Shown here: positions 36,773 to 44,521 of the stretch, in pieces
Layout of the letters: every line of letters begins with the position of its first letter
Position numbering within the stretch: the stretch's first letter is position 1
NCBI GenBank assembly: GCA_019694555.1
Contig: JAIBBS010000018.1
Span: forward strand, 1 to 64,000
From: Nannocystaceae bacterium
GTDB taxonomy: Bacteria; Myxococcota_A; Polyangia; Nannocystales; Nannocystaceae
Reading direction: 5' to 3'
Length of the DNA stretch: 64,000 nucleotides
Translations under genes and position numbers: made by a program
Notes under the pieces: generated by a model
Database searches by the model: none
Seen by the model: only the letters and a program-made list of their open reading frames with translations
Told to the model about the DNA's origin: nothing

Positions 36773-37420
36773 ATGACACGTACGAAATTCTCAGTGTGCC
36801 TTTCGGTCCTGGTGGTCGCGCTCGCGGCCTGCGGTGGTGACGACGGTGGCGACGACGGCGCCGGCGACAGCTCCTCGGGCGGCTCGGCGAGCACGACCAT
36901 GACGACGTCGGCGAGCACGACCGCGACGACCTCGGCGAGCACGACCGACAACACGTCCGCCACCACCGACGCGAGCAGCACGACCGACGACCCCACGACC
37001 GACACCGGCGCGGACTCCAGCAGCGGTGCGCCCGCGTGCGCGACCGATGTCTGCGCGACCTACGGCGCCGCGGTGCCGGTGGTCGCCGGCCTGATCGTCG
37101 ATCAGGCGGCGGCGGATCCCGAGTTCGCGGACTTCTTCGCGCCGCTGGTCGGTGAGGGCACCGAGGCAGTCGACGCGTTCAAGGCCAGCCTCGCCAACTT
37201 CATCAGCGACGCGTACGGCTGCACCAGCGGCGCGTACACCGGCCCGAGCATGCCCGAGGCCCACGCCGGCATGGGCATCACGCAGCAGCAGTACGACGAC
37301 TTCATCGCGCTGATCGTGGGCGTGTTGCAGGGCGCGGGCGTGCCCGACGACGACATCAACTACTGCTTCGCGCCGCCGCTGGTCGACCCCGCCTTCGAGG
37401 CCATGATCATCGGGCAGTGA
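36773..37420 (+). CDS. Lipoprotein carrying a truncated-hemoglobin-like domain
   Basis: The protein is 215 residues with signal peptide and lipobox (VALAAC, Cys20), then a Thr/Ser/Asp linker to ~residue 85. Residues ~92-205 follow the group-1 truncated globin pattern: VPVVAGLIVDQAAADPEFADFF (B/C helices with the FF of the CD corner), FKASLANFISDAYG (E helix), YTGPSMPEAHAGMGIT with His164 in the place of the proximal F8 heme ligand, then the G/H helices YDDFIALIVGVLQGAGVP. Added Cys (89, 94, 150, 198) would form disulfides outside the cell. A lipid-anchored globin would bind heme, O2 or NO at the surface. The next gene starts in a GTGA overlap. Confidence 0.78.
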   Translation: MTRTKFSVCLSVLVVALAACGGDDGGDDGAGDSSSGGSASTTMTTSASTTATTSASTTDNTSATTDASSTTDDPTTDTGADSSSGAPACATDVCATYGAAVPVVAGLIVDQAAADPEFADFFAPLVGEGTEAVDAFKASLANFISDAYGCTSGAYTGPSMPEAHAGMGITQQQYDDFIALIVGVLQGAGVPDDDINYCFAPPLVDPAFEAMIIGQ

Positions 37421-38124
37421 ACACCATGGATACGCGATCGAACCGTCGTCACAAACCATGGTTGCGCGTGCTCGGCGTGCTCGCGCTCGGCAGCGCCGCA
37501 TTCGTGGCCGTGGTGGGCTTTGCCCACACGCCCGCGGGGCGACCGCTGCTGCGATACCTGCCGGGGATGGGCAGCAGCTGCCCGCACGCGGCCGCGGCGA
37601 CGATGACGGCGGACGATCGCGACCGCGTGCGCGTGCAGACGCTCGCGCAGTATCGCGGTGAGGCACCGGCGGCGTCGCGGGACGCCGCCGGTTTCCAGCT
37701 CGGCAGCGCCTCCCGCGACGAGGTGGAGCGCTGGGCCCTCGCGCACGCGCTCGCGTGCACGGCGGCCGGCAGCAGCCTGCGCTGCGACGCGGTGCCGGCC
37801 GGCGCATTGCCGCCCGGTCACGTCGCCGACACGATCCACTTCGGCTTCGATGCCCGCGACCGCGTGGTCTCGGTCGACCTGTCGAGCCGCCTGCCCGACG
37901 CCGCGATCGCGGCGCAGTGGGTCGAGCGCAGCGACGCACGGCTGCGCGCGCAGCTGGGCGAACCCACCGCGCAGCGCGGCGAGGCCACCGCGGCGTTCAT
38001 GGCCCGCGCTCCGCTGGCTCAGGTCGCCAGCGAGTTCCGGCGCACCGAGCTGCGCGCGAAGGTCTCGGTCACCAACCTCGGCCACGGCCGCTTCGCCGCG
38101 CGCGAGACCTACCAGCAGCTGTGA
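37417..38124 (+). CDS. Secreted or membrane-anchored protein of unknown family, coupled to the globin lipoprotein
   Basis: The protein is 235 residues from GTG 37417 (GTGA overlap); ATG 37426 is an alternative. An N-terminal basic stretch (RSNRRHKPW) and one hydrophobic helix (VLGVLALGSAAFVAVVGFA) suggest a signal anchor with the rest outside the cytoplasm. The exported part contains SSCPHAAAATM, paired Cys (ACTAAGSSLRC), and strands with VADTIHFGFDARDRVVSVDLSS. No family is recognised. Tight coupling to the globin-like gene suggests joint function, for example assembling or protecting the heme protein. Confidence 0.7.
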   Translation: MNTMDTRSNRRHKPWLRVLGVLALGSAAFVAVVGFAHTPAGRPLLRYLPGMGSSCPHAAAATMTADDRDRVRVQTLAQYRGEAPAASRDAAGFQLGSASRDEVERWALAHALACTAAGSSLRCDAVPAGALPPGHVADTIHFGFDARDRVVSVDLSSRLPDAAIAAQWVERSDARLRAQLGEPTAQRGEATAAFMARAPLAQVASEFRRTELRAKVSVTNLGHGRFAARETYQQL

Positions 38125-38315
38125 CCGGCGGCGGCCCAAGCCCTGCGCGCCGGCCACGGACGCTGAGCCGCGCCGAAGCATGGGCTGCCTCGGGCCGGCG
38201 ATCGCTGCGGTTTCCCGGGGTCGCGCGCAGGTGGGCGCACGCGGCGCCCGAGGGGAAGTCGCTGCGAAGTTTTTTCTGCAGCAACTGTGGCCCGAGCTCT
38301 GGGATACCTGGTCGC

Positions 38316-38789
38316 ATGAAACGGCTGGCCCTGCCGATCCTCGCCGCCTGCACCGCCGCGGTGCTCACCGTCGCCTGCGACGATCACGACGACGACGAGC
38401 AGTGCCCCGACGAGCACGGGGGCGAGTCCGCCGACGAGCATGGCGAGACGTGCGGCGAGGAGGAGGGCGAGTTCGGGCCCCCGACCGAGTCGGTGTGTCC
38501 CGAGGGCTCGACGCTGACATGGGAGAGCTTCGGGCAGTCGTTCATGCAGACGTACTGCACGCGCTGCCACGCGTCGACGCTGATGGGCGCCGACCGACAG
38601 GGCGCGCCGCTGTACCACGACTTCGACACGCTCGAGGGCGTGCTCGTGGTCGCCGACCACGTCGACATGAAGGCCGCGTCCGGGCCTGGCGGTACCAACG
38701 AGCTGATGCCGATCTCGGCGCCGACGCCATCGTTGATGGAGCGGCAACAGCTGGGCGAGTGGCTCGCGTGCGAGCTCGCGAAGATGTGA
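38316..38789 (+). CDS. c-type cytochrome lipoprotein (single heme)
   Basis: The protein is 157 residues from ATG 38316. It has a signal peptide with lipobox LTVAC (Cys21) and an acidic Asp/Glu/His-rich linker. A covalent heme site YCTRCHAS (Cys81-His85) is followed by a region rich in Met (VDMKAA, ELMPISAPTPSLM), which could supply the sixth ligand, and a C-terminal helix RQQLGEWLACEL. It should be a membrane-anchored electron carrier. A 191-bp gap separates it from the preceding gene. Confidence 0.85.
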   Translation: MKRLALPILAACTAAVLTVACDDHDDDEQCPDEHGGESADEHGETCGEEEGEFGPPTESVCPEGSTLTWESFGQSFMQTYCTRCHASTLMGADRQGAPLYHDFDTLEGVLVVADHVDMKAASGPGGTNELMPISAPTPSLMERQQLGEWLACELAKM

Positions 38790-39019
38790 GCGTCGCGCGG
38801 CCGGTCATCCGAGCGCGCCGCCGACGGGCGCGAACCATCGCGTGAGCCCCACGGTCGCGAGCCTGCGAGGCGCATCGCGCCGCACGTTGCGGCGGCGTTT
38901 CGCACCATGCCGTCGCAGGTGCCCGACGGCGGTGCTCGGCGGGCCGTGAACCGGGGCACGGGTGTCGGCATCAGCTGGGACGGGTGACGCGCTGGCGCGG
39001 CGCCCAAGGAGCAAACCCA

Positions 39020-39613
39020 GTGAGACCGTTCATCGCTCATCTGGCGCGGCCGTTGGCTGCGCTCGCCATCACCCTGGTCGCCTGCGACAGCGCACCCGCA
39101 CAGACCCTCGACCTCGACCTCGCGCGCTTCGGCGTGGTGACGGTGGAGAAGCACGGCGACGCCTTCGCGCTGCTCGGCGAGGACGGCGACGCCGTGGGTC
39201 GCGTCGAGCATCGTCGCGAGCGCGGACACGACGTGCTCGACGTCGAGCTCGATGGTGCCGTGTCGCGTTTCGAGTGGAACGACGCCGGCGAGCAGCTGGG
39301 CCTGGTCTGCGAGGACGGCACGGAGATGACCGATACCTGCGCCGACGGGCTCGACGTCGGTGCACGCGTGCTCGCGAGCGAGGGCTTCGAGGTGCCGGGA
39401 CTCGAGGTCGCGCCGGACGAGCTCGAGTTCCGCTCCGCGTGCGAGGTCGTGTCGACCACGGCGATCAACTGCGAGGTCTGTCTGTCGCGGGCAACGACCT
39501 ACGCGACGTATTCGGTGTGGGACGGCGGCTCGTGCACGCAGGGCTGGTTGTGGGCCTCGTGCACGCACACCTTCTGCTCGCGCAGCAGCGAGATGGAAAT
39601 GATGCTCGAGTAG
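39020..39613 (+). CDS. Cys-rich lipoprotein, first of a tandem paralogous pair
   Basis: The protein is 197 residues from GTG 39020, preceded by AAGGAG at the right distance. A signal segment ends in ITLVAC (lipobox). The N-terminal domain (LDLDLARFGVVTVEKHGDAFALLGEDGD) and a Cys-rich C-terminal domain (CEVC, SCTQGW, SCTHTFC) end in SEMEMMLE. The gene at 39644 repeats this layout almost block for block. I do not recognise a function. The conserved, acidic/Met-rich last eight residues are notable. Confidence 0.75.
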   Translation: MRPFIAHLARPLAALAITLVACDSAPAQTLDLDLARFGVVTVEKHGDAFALLGEDGDAVGRVEHRRERGHDVLDVELDGAVSRFEWNDAGEQLGLVCEDGTEMTDTCADGLDVGARVLASEGFEVPGLEVAPDELEFRSACEVVSTTAINCEVCLSRATTYATYSVWDGGSCTQGWLWASCTHTFCSRSSEMEMMLE

Positions 39614-39643
39614 ACGATGCGGGTTCGAAGCGGAGCAGTCATC

Positions 39644-40252
39644 ATGAAGACCAACACCATCAAGACCAACGCAATCTCCCTCTTCTTCGCCTCGTTGCTC
39701 GGCGTTGTCGCCGCGTGCGACGAGGCCGCACCCCGAAGCCTCGAGGTGAACCTCGAGCGCTACGGCATCGCCGAGGTGCTCGCCGATGGCGACGACGCCT
39801 ATCGCCTGATCGGCGAGGACGGCGTCGAGCTCGGCGTGGTGAACCGCACCGAGGCGGCGTCGGGTGCCGGCATGGAATTCGAGTTCGCCGATCACGAAGG
39901 CTCGCTGGCGTGGACCGCAGACGACGGCGAGGCGATCTGCGACGGCGTCGAGTCCGAGGTCACCGCCTGCGCCGAGGGCCTGACCGTCGCCGCGGCAGTG
40001 CTGGAATCCGACGGCGTGGACGTGCCGGGCTTCGAGGTCGCGGGGCAGACGGATCACGCGTTCCGCAACGCGTGCACCACGGTGTCGACGTGGATCTGGG
40101 CGCCGGGCTCGTGCGGTCAGTGTCTCGCGGAGGCGCAGAAGGCCGCGCCGGGCATGACGCACGACAGCGGCACGTGTTCGCTGGGCCTGTTGTGGATCAG
40201 CTGCACGCACACGTTCTGCGGCGGCTCCGAGATGGAGATGCTGCTCGAGTAG
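39644..40252 (+). CDS. Cys-rich lipoprotein, second of the tandem pair
   Basis: The protein is 202 residues from ATG 39644, 30 bp after the first copy. The signal peptide ends VVAAC (lipobox). LEVNLERYGIAEVLADGDDAYRLIGEDG parallels the N-terminal domain of the 39020 protein, and the tail CGQC...GTCS...LLWISCTHTFC...SEMEMLLE parallels its C-terminus. The N-terminal domains are more diverged than the last 25 residues, which suggests that the Cys-rich C-terminal unit is under stronger constraint. The function is unknown. Confidence 0.75.
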   Translation: MKTNTIKTNAISLFFASLLGVVAACDEAAPRSLEVNLERYGIAEVLADGDDAYRLIGEDGVELGVVNRTEAASGAGMEFEFADHEGSLAWTADDGEAICDGVESEVTACAEGLTVAAAVLESDGVDVPGFEVAGQTDHAFRNACTTVSTWIWAPGSCGQCLAEAQKAAPGMTHDSGTCSLGLLWISCTHTFCGGSEMEMLLE

Positions 40253-40259
40253 CGCCGCG

Positions 40260-41939
40260 TCACGGCCCTGCGCGCGCCGGGGCGCGCAGGGCGAACACCG
40301 TGATGCCCGCGTCGCGGTCGTGCAGCTGCGCGTGCAGGCCCAGGCGATCGCGGGTGGCCTGGTCGAGTCCGTCCGCGATGGCGTCGGTCGCGACGACCCA
40401 GCGCACGTCGAGCGTGCGCAGGGCCAGCGTCGCGCGGCCGTCGGGCAGCATTCGCACCGCGCGGGCGATGCGGGTGTACTGCGGGGGGAAGTAGCTCGAG
40501 TAGCCGTTGAACAGCGGGCGACCGTGGGCGCGCGCCTGGAGCATCGCGATCGCAGCGCCCTCGTAGTCGCACGCGTCGGAGCCTTCGGGCAGCGGCAGCA
40601 CGGCGACGGCGTCGGTCGCTGCGGTGTGCTCGCGCAGCCACGCGATCCAGCGCGCGTCACTGGGTGGCAGCGCGGTCCACCGCGGCGTGGGCGGGACCAG
40701 CTCGACCAGCGCGAGGCCGGCGAGCAGCACCAGCGCGGGCACGTGCCAGCGCCGCGCACGACCGCGTCGACGCAGCGCGCGGATGCGGATCTCGAGCGCG
40801 CGCAGGCCCAGCATCGCCAGCGCGATCGCGGCGAGCTGCGCCAGCGCGAGCACGCGGAACACCGCGCGCACGCGATCGAGGCCCGGCACCACCCGCGTGA
40901 GCACATCGTAGGGCTCGAAGCCGGCGACGGAGATCCTCGGTGCGAGCGCGAGGCCCACCGCGGTCGCCAGCATCACCAGCAGCGCGGCGGTGGTGCGTCG
41001 ACGTCGGCGCGCACGCAGACCCACCGTCGCCGCGATCGCGGCCAGTGCCAGCCGCACGGGTCCGGGATCGAACGCGCGCGCGCCGGTGCGCCCGGCGATC
41101 ATCGAGCGCGGCAGCGGCTCGAGCGGTGCCCACGGCAGCCGCAGCAGCTGCCCGGGCGTCGCGGCGCCGCGGTCCTGCGAGGTCTCGCTGCGGCGCAGGC
41201 CCAGCGAAGCCAGCGTGCGGTGCTGCACCCACGCCTGCGGTGCCACGCCGCCGCTTCCGATCGCGACCGCGATCGCGATCGCACGCCACGGCACGCGACG
41301 CGGGCGCAGCCGCACCAGCGCCACCGGCGTCGCCACCAGCACCGTCAGCAGCGTGAGCTGGGCGCAGCAACCGAAGCCGATCGCGATCGATCCGCCCAGC
41401 GCGATCGCGGCACGCAGCGGTCGCGGGCCCTCGAGCTGCGCCAGCGCGGTCATGGTCCACACCGCGGGCCACAGTGCCAACAGCGGCAGCACGCCGAGCT
41501 CCTGGTGGAGAAACGGCAACATCGTCGCGATCGCACCGCCCACGGTCGACCACCGCGGTCCCGCGCCGAGCACCCGCAGCCATCGCTGCACGAACAGCCC
41601 GTCGAGCGTCAGCATCGCCAGCACCAGCGCGAGCACGCAGCCGTGCAGCGGCACGCCCAACGAGTGCAGCGGCCACACCGCGGCGGACAGCAGCGGCATG
41701 GGCTCCGACAGCGCGAAGCTGCCGTGGATCGGGTGGAAGATCGGCGCGTCCCAGTAGCCGACCAGACCGGCGTCGATGCGCGACAGGCCCCAGTCGATCG
41801 CCCACGCCAACGCGAACGGCACGGTGTCGCACGGCTCCGCGCCCGCGACCACGGTCGCGCCGGGCGGACGCGCATCGGGCCGCAGCACCGCGATCGCGAG
41901 CGCGAGATACCCCAGCAGCAGCCAGGCCGTGCGCGTCAC
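40260..41939 (-). CDS. Polytopic membrane protein, glycosyltransferase (GT-C)-like
   Basis: The protein is 559 residues with about 10-11 TM helices in the first ~410 residues (including LGYLALAIAVLRP, VLALVLAMLTLDGLF, VPALVLLAGLALVEL). A soluble C-terminal part follows (~410-559) containing DARWIAWLREHTAATDAVAVLPLP and LFNGYSSYFPPQYTRIA. The first loop has Asp pairs (IDWGLSRIDAG...YWDAPIFHP), in the place where GT-C enzymes carry the acidic catalytic motif. This fits the DUF6311/GT39-like group that transfers sugars from polyprenol carriers, but assignment is tentative. The cyt c-like gene upstream stops 33 bp before its start. Confidence 0.68.
   Translation of the reverse strand: MTRTAWLLLGYLALAIAVLRPDARPPGATVVAGAEPCDTVPFALAWAIDWGLSRIDAGLVGYWDAPIFHPIHGSFALSEPMPLLSAAVWPLHSLGVPLHGCVLALVLAMLTLDGLFVQRWLRVLGAGPRWSTVGGAIATMLPFLHQELGVLPLLALWPAVWTMTALAQLEGPRPLRAAIALGGSIAIGFGCCAQLTLLTVLVATPVALVRLRPRRVPWRAIAIAVAIGSGGVAPQAWVQHRTLASLGLRRSETSQDRGAATPGQLLRLPWAPLEPLPRSMIAGRTGARAFDPGPVRLALAAIAATVGLRARRRRRTTAALLVMLATAVGLALAPRISVAGFEPYDVLTRVVPGLDRVRAVFRVLALAQLAAIALAMLGLRALEIRIRALRRRGRARRWHVPALVLLAGLALVELVPPTPRWTALPPSDARWIAWLREHTAATDAVAVLPLPEGSDACDYEGAAIAMLQARAHGRPLFNGYSSYFPPQYTRIARAVRMLPDGRATLALRTLDVRWVVATDAIADGLDQATRDRLGLHAQLHDRDAGITVFALRAPARAGP
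40265..40292. terminator. Strong hairpin after the tandem lipoprotein genes
   Basis: GCCCTGCGCGC (40265-40275) pairs perfectly with its complement at 40282-40292 around a 6-nt loop. It lies 12 bp after the stop of the second lipoprotein gene and inside the last codons of the convergent membrane-protein gene. It has no T-run, so termination on the forward strand is probable only by its location. Confidence 0.4.
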
Positions 41940-41972
41940 CGCGGCGACGATCGCACTGCCGCGGCGCAGGCT

Positions 41973-42851
41973 TCAACCGCCGGAGTCACACGCGGCCAGC
42001 AGGCGCACCCAGGTGCGGAAGTCCTGGTAGGCGCCGTCGTTGGCGTCGAGGAACTTGTCGCCGCCGCCGTGCTCGACACCGCCGGCGGACTCGGCCAGCG
42101 GCTTGAGCAGCAGCGTGCTCTGATCGGGATTGTCGAGGTCGACCAGGCCGAGCTCGAGCACGTTGCGCATCGACGACAGCGCGGCGATGTTGCACTCGCC
42201 GTCGATGATCCACCGCGGTGCGTCCTCGGGATCGCCGGGCTTGCTGTCGAAGTGGCAGGGATAGCAGCGTCCGCGCCACTGGTAGACCAGCTGTGCGAAC
42301 GCGTCCTCGAGCGTGCGGTCGCTGCAGTCGCCGGGATCCTCGAACCCGTGCGGCGGCAGATCGTGGCCCGACGGCGGCGTGTCGCAGGTCCCGGCGGTGG
42401 GCCCGTCGCCGCAGGGGTTGTCGACCGGCGCGCAGACCGACTTGCCGCACGTGGCGTGGAACTCGATCCACTCGAGCACGCCGTCGTGTTCCTGCTGCAG
42501 CACCTCCTCGGTGATGAGCTCGCTGTCGGGCTCGCCGCGGAGGATCCACGTCAGCACTACGCTGTCGGCGGGTTGGTCGAGGTCGACGATGCCGGACTCG
42601 ACCATGCACGCCATCGCGGTGCACTCGTCACCGCCCTTGGCGTAGAGGCCGAGGTCGATGCCCGCGAGGTGGCACTGGTTGCAGGCCGACTTGTTGCCGT
42701 CCACCAGCAACGGCGCGATGCGATCCTCGAAGATCGACAGCTTCGACTCGTCCTCGCACACCGCGGGCGTCCCGTCCGAGCCCGAAGGCTCGCACGCCCA
42801 CAGCCCCAGCCCGAGCGAGAAACCCGCCACGACGTAGCGATGCATCGGCAT
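41973..42851 (-). CDS. Di-heme c-type cytochrome-like lipoprotein
   Basis: The protein is 292 residues from ATG 42851. The signal peptide ends GLWAC (lipobox). Two CxxCH heme sites are present, ACNQCHLAG (first third) and CYPCHFD (second half), each followed by a helix-and-loop segment with ESGIVDLDQPADSVVL- and ELGLVDLDNPDQSTLL-like repeats. So the protein is an internal duplication of one cytochrome module. Additional Cys between the two would form disulfides. It should be a periplasmic or surface electron carrier. The ligand Met for each heme is not obvious. Confidence 0.8.
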   Translation of the reverse strand: MPMHRYVVAGFSLGLGLWACEPSGSDGTPAVCEDESKLSIFEDRIAPLLVDGNKSACNQCHLAGIDLGLYAKGGDECTAMACMVESGIVDLDQPADSVVLTWILRGEPDSELITEEVLQQEHDGVLEWIEFHATCGKSVCAPVDNPCGDGPTAGTCDTPPSGHDLPPHGFEDPGDCSDRTLEDAFAQLVYQWRGRCYPCHFDSKPGDPEDAPRWIIDGECNIAALSSMRNVLELGLVDLDNPDQSTLLLKPLAESAGGVEHGGGDKFLDANDGAYQDFRTWVRLLAACDSGG

Positions 42852-42885
42852 CCGAGGTCGCTCGTAACATCCGCGTGGCCGGGGC

Positions 42886-42904
42886 TGCAACCGCGGGGGT
42901 TGCA
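42886..42904. promoter_or_regulatory. Perfect 7-bp inverted repeat between divergent heme-type lipoprotein genes
   Basis: TGCAACC (42886-42892) and GGTTGCA (42898-42904) enclose GCGGG. The site lies in the 169-bp region shared by two divergent lipoprotein genes. It shares loop and partial arms with the repeat at 26333-26349, so a common regulator is possible. Confidence 0.45.
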
Positions 42905-43020
42905 CGTCACGCGGGTGCGAAAAACCACCGCACCGCGAACCCACGAATGCGCGCCGTCCTGCGCAAACTGCCCAGCCGCCGCACTTGCTGCGCACGCGGC
43001 CGGATGCGAGGCTGCCGCGC

Positions 43021-43464
43021 ATGATGCTCGACGCGTTCTCGATCCGCTTCGTGTTCCCCTTCGCCGCCGCGCTCGCGCTGATGCCGTCGTGCAAGAGCGA
43101 CGATGGTGGTGGTGACACGGCCGCCGACGAGCACGGCGCCGGCGAGCACGGCGCCAGCGAGGCCAGCGCCGGCGAGCACGGTGCCGACACCCACGATCAC
43201 TCGGTCGACAGCGACGGCACCGATCCGGCGGTCGCGTACTGCTCGTGCATGCTCGCCAACTGCCACGAGCCCTACCACACCAAGTTCGGCGAGGACGAGA
43301 TGGCGGCCGAGGCCGCGTGCCTCGCCGAGGCCGGCGCGGTGCCGAGCAACGGCGCGCCCACCGAGATGGGCAACTTCATCGAGTGCCGGCAGCACTTCTG
43401 CGACGCCGCGATGGCGGATCCGACCGTGTGCACCAACGCGCTCGGCGACGCCGTGTGCATGTGA
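43021..43464 (+). CDS. Small His/Cys-rich lipoprotein
   Basis: The protein is 147 residues from ATG 43021. The signal peptide ends ALMPSC (lipobox). A linker is rich in Glu-His-Gly (DEHGAGEHGASEA) and His (THDHS), which could bind metal. The domain contains YCSCMLANCHEPYH, including a CX4CH arrangement that might be a non-standard heme site or a disulfide/metal cluster, then CRQHFC, VCTN and VCM. It is divergent from the di-heme gene, hinting at joint regulation. Confidence 0.72.
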   Translation: MMLDAFSIRFVFPFAAALALMPSCKSDDGGGDTAADEHGAGEHGASEASAGEHGADTHDHSVDSDGTDPAVAYCSCMLANCHEPYHTKFGEDEMAAEAACLAEAGAVPSNGAPTEMGNFIECRQHFCDAAMADPTVCTNALGDAVCM

Positions 43465-43468
43465 CCGC

Positions 43469-43999
43469 TCAGCGCGCGCGTGCGCGTCGTCGGGCCCACA
43501 GCAACACGACGACGCACGCGAGCGCGCTGGTGCGCGCGTCGTGCTGCGGACTCACGGCGCAGGCGGTGGGCGCGATGCAGTCCCCGCGCTCGACCACCTC
43601 GGGATCGCAGCCGCGGAACACGTCGCTGCACACCCACGGGATGCCGGCATCGCCATCGTTGGCCTGCGGTGCGCTGGGGCAGGTGTTGTCCTCGAGCCGA
43701 CGCAGGCATCGTCGGGCCTTGCGGCGCACCAGCCGACAGCCGTCGCTGCAGGTGGAGTAGTGCTCGATCATCGCCGCCTCGCACTCGCTGCGGGTCTGCG
43801 GGAGCTCGCCGCTGCCCGGGAGGTTCAGCGTGAGGTCGCACTGGACCACGGTGCGGCACACCGAGACCGCGAACTGTTGCACGAAGTCGTCCTCCTGCAG
43901 GCAGCTCGCGGACGCACCCATCGCCGCGCCCAGCGCCAGCAAGGCCAGCGATCGCGCGCGTGGGCGCGCGGGGATCATCGAACCGAAAGACCAAGCCAT
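43469..43999 (-). CDS. Cys-rich secreted protein with C-terminal membrane anchor (sorting-like tail)
   Basis: The protein is 176 residues. The N-terminal signal ends ASASC, a possible lipobox. The body has about a dozen Cys (VCRTVVQC, ECEAAM, TCSDGC, RRC, TCPS, VCSD, GCDP, DCIAPTAC). The C-terminus is a short hydrophobic helix followed by an Arg cluster (ALACVVVLLWARRRARAR), like the sorting tails found in myxobacterial surface proteins (MYXO-CTERM-like), though the spacing from a Cys motif is not exact. It is convergent with the His-rich lipoprotein. The function is unknown. Confidence 0.65.
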   Translation of the reverse strand: MAWSFGSMIPARPRARSLALLALGAAMGASASCLQEDDFVQQFAVSVCRTVVQCDLTLNLPGSGELPQTRSECEAAMIEHYSTCSDGCRLVRRKARRCLRRLEDNTCPSAPQANDGDAGIPWVCSDVFRGCDPEVVERGDCIAPTACAVSPQHDARTSALACVVVLLWARRRARAR

Positions 44000-44083
44000 G
44001 CCCGCAGTATGACGGGTCGCGCTGCGCGGCGGAGGGCCGCGTCGAGCCCCCGTGGGCGACCGCGGCCGGCGGCGTGGCCCGCG

Positions 44084-44521
44084 TCACGCACCCAGGCGCG
44101 CGCGCAGCACCGCCGGCACGTCGAACAGCAGCGCGCCCTGGGCGTCGGTGACGACCAGCACCGTGTGCGCGCGGGCGGCCTGGCGGCCGGCGGTCAGGTT
44201 GTGCACGTCGTAGGCGACGTAGAGCCGCTGCTCCCACTCGCGCAGCCACGCGGTCGTGCGCACGCGGTCGCGGTAGCGCAGCGGCGAGACGTGGCGGCAG
44301 CGCACGTCGGTGATGAACATGCGGTGGCCGGTCGCGACCAGCTCCTCGCCGTCGAGGCCAAGGGGGGCGAGCATGGCCGTGCGCGCGACGTCGAGATACT
44401 CGAGGTAGCGTCCGTGCCAGACCACGCCCAGCGGGTCGCAGTGGAAGAACGGCACGGTCGATTCGACGACGGTCTCGTGTAGTCGTGGGCCCACGGGCGG
44501 GCCCACGATAACACCGATCAC
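44084..44521 (-). CDS. Hotdog-fold acyl thioesterase (4HBT/YbgC family)
   Basis: The protein is 145 residues from GTG 44521, in a GTGA overlap with the SPFH-lipoprotein gene before it. VPFFHCDPLGVVWHGRYLEYLDVART is the 4-hydroxybenzoyl-CoA thioesterase signature with the catalytic Asp in DPLGVVWHG. The next strand (FITDVRCRHVSPLRYRDRV) follows the same family. It would cleave acyl-CoA or acyl-ACP thioesters. Aryl-polyene clusters usually contain one thioesterase of this kind, and none is in either block here, so this gene in the intervening DNA could supply it. That link is only an inference. Confidence 0.85.
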   Translation of the reverse strand: MIGVIVGPPVGPRLHETVVESTVPFFHCDPLGVVWHGRYLEYLDVARTAMLAPLGLDGEELVATGHRMFITDVRCRHVSPLRYRDRVRTTAWLREWEQRLYVAYDVHNLTAGRQAARAHTVLVVTDAQGALLFDVPAVLRARLGA

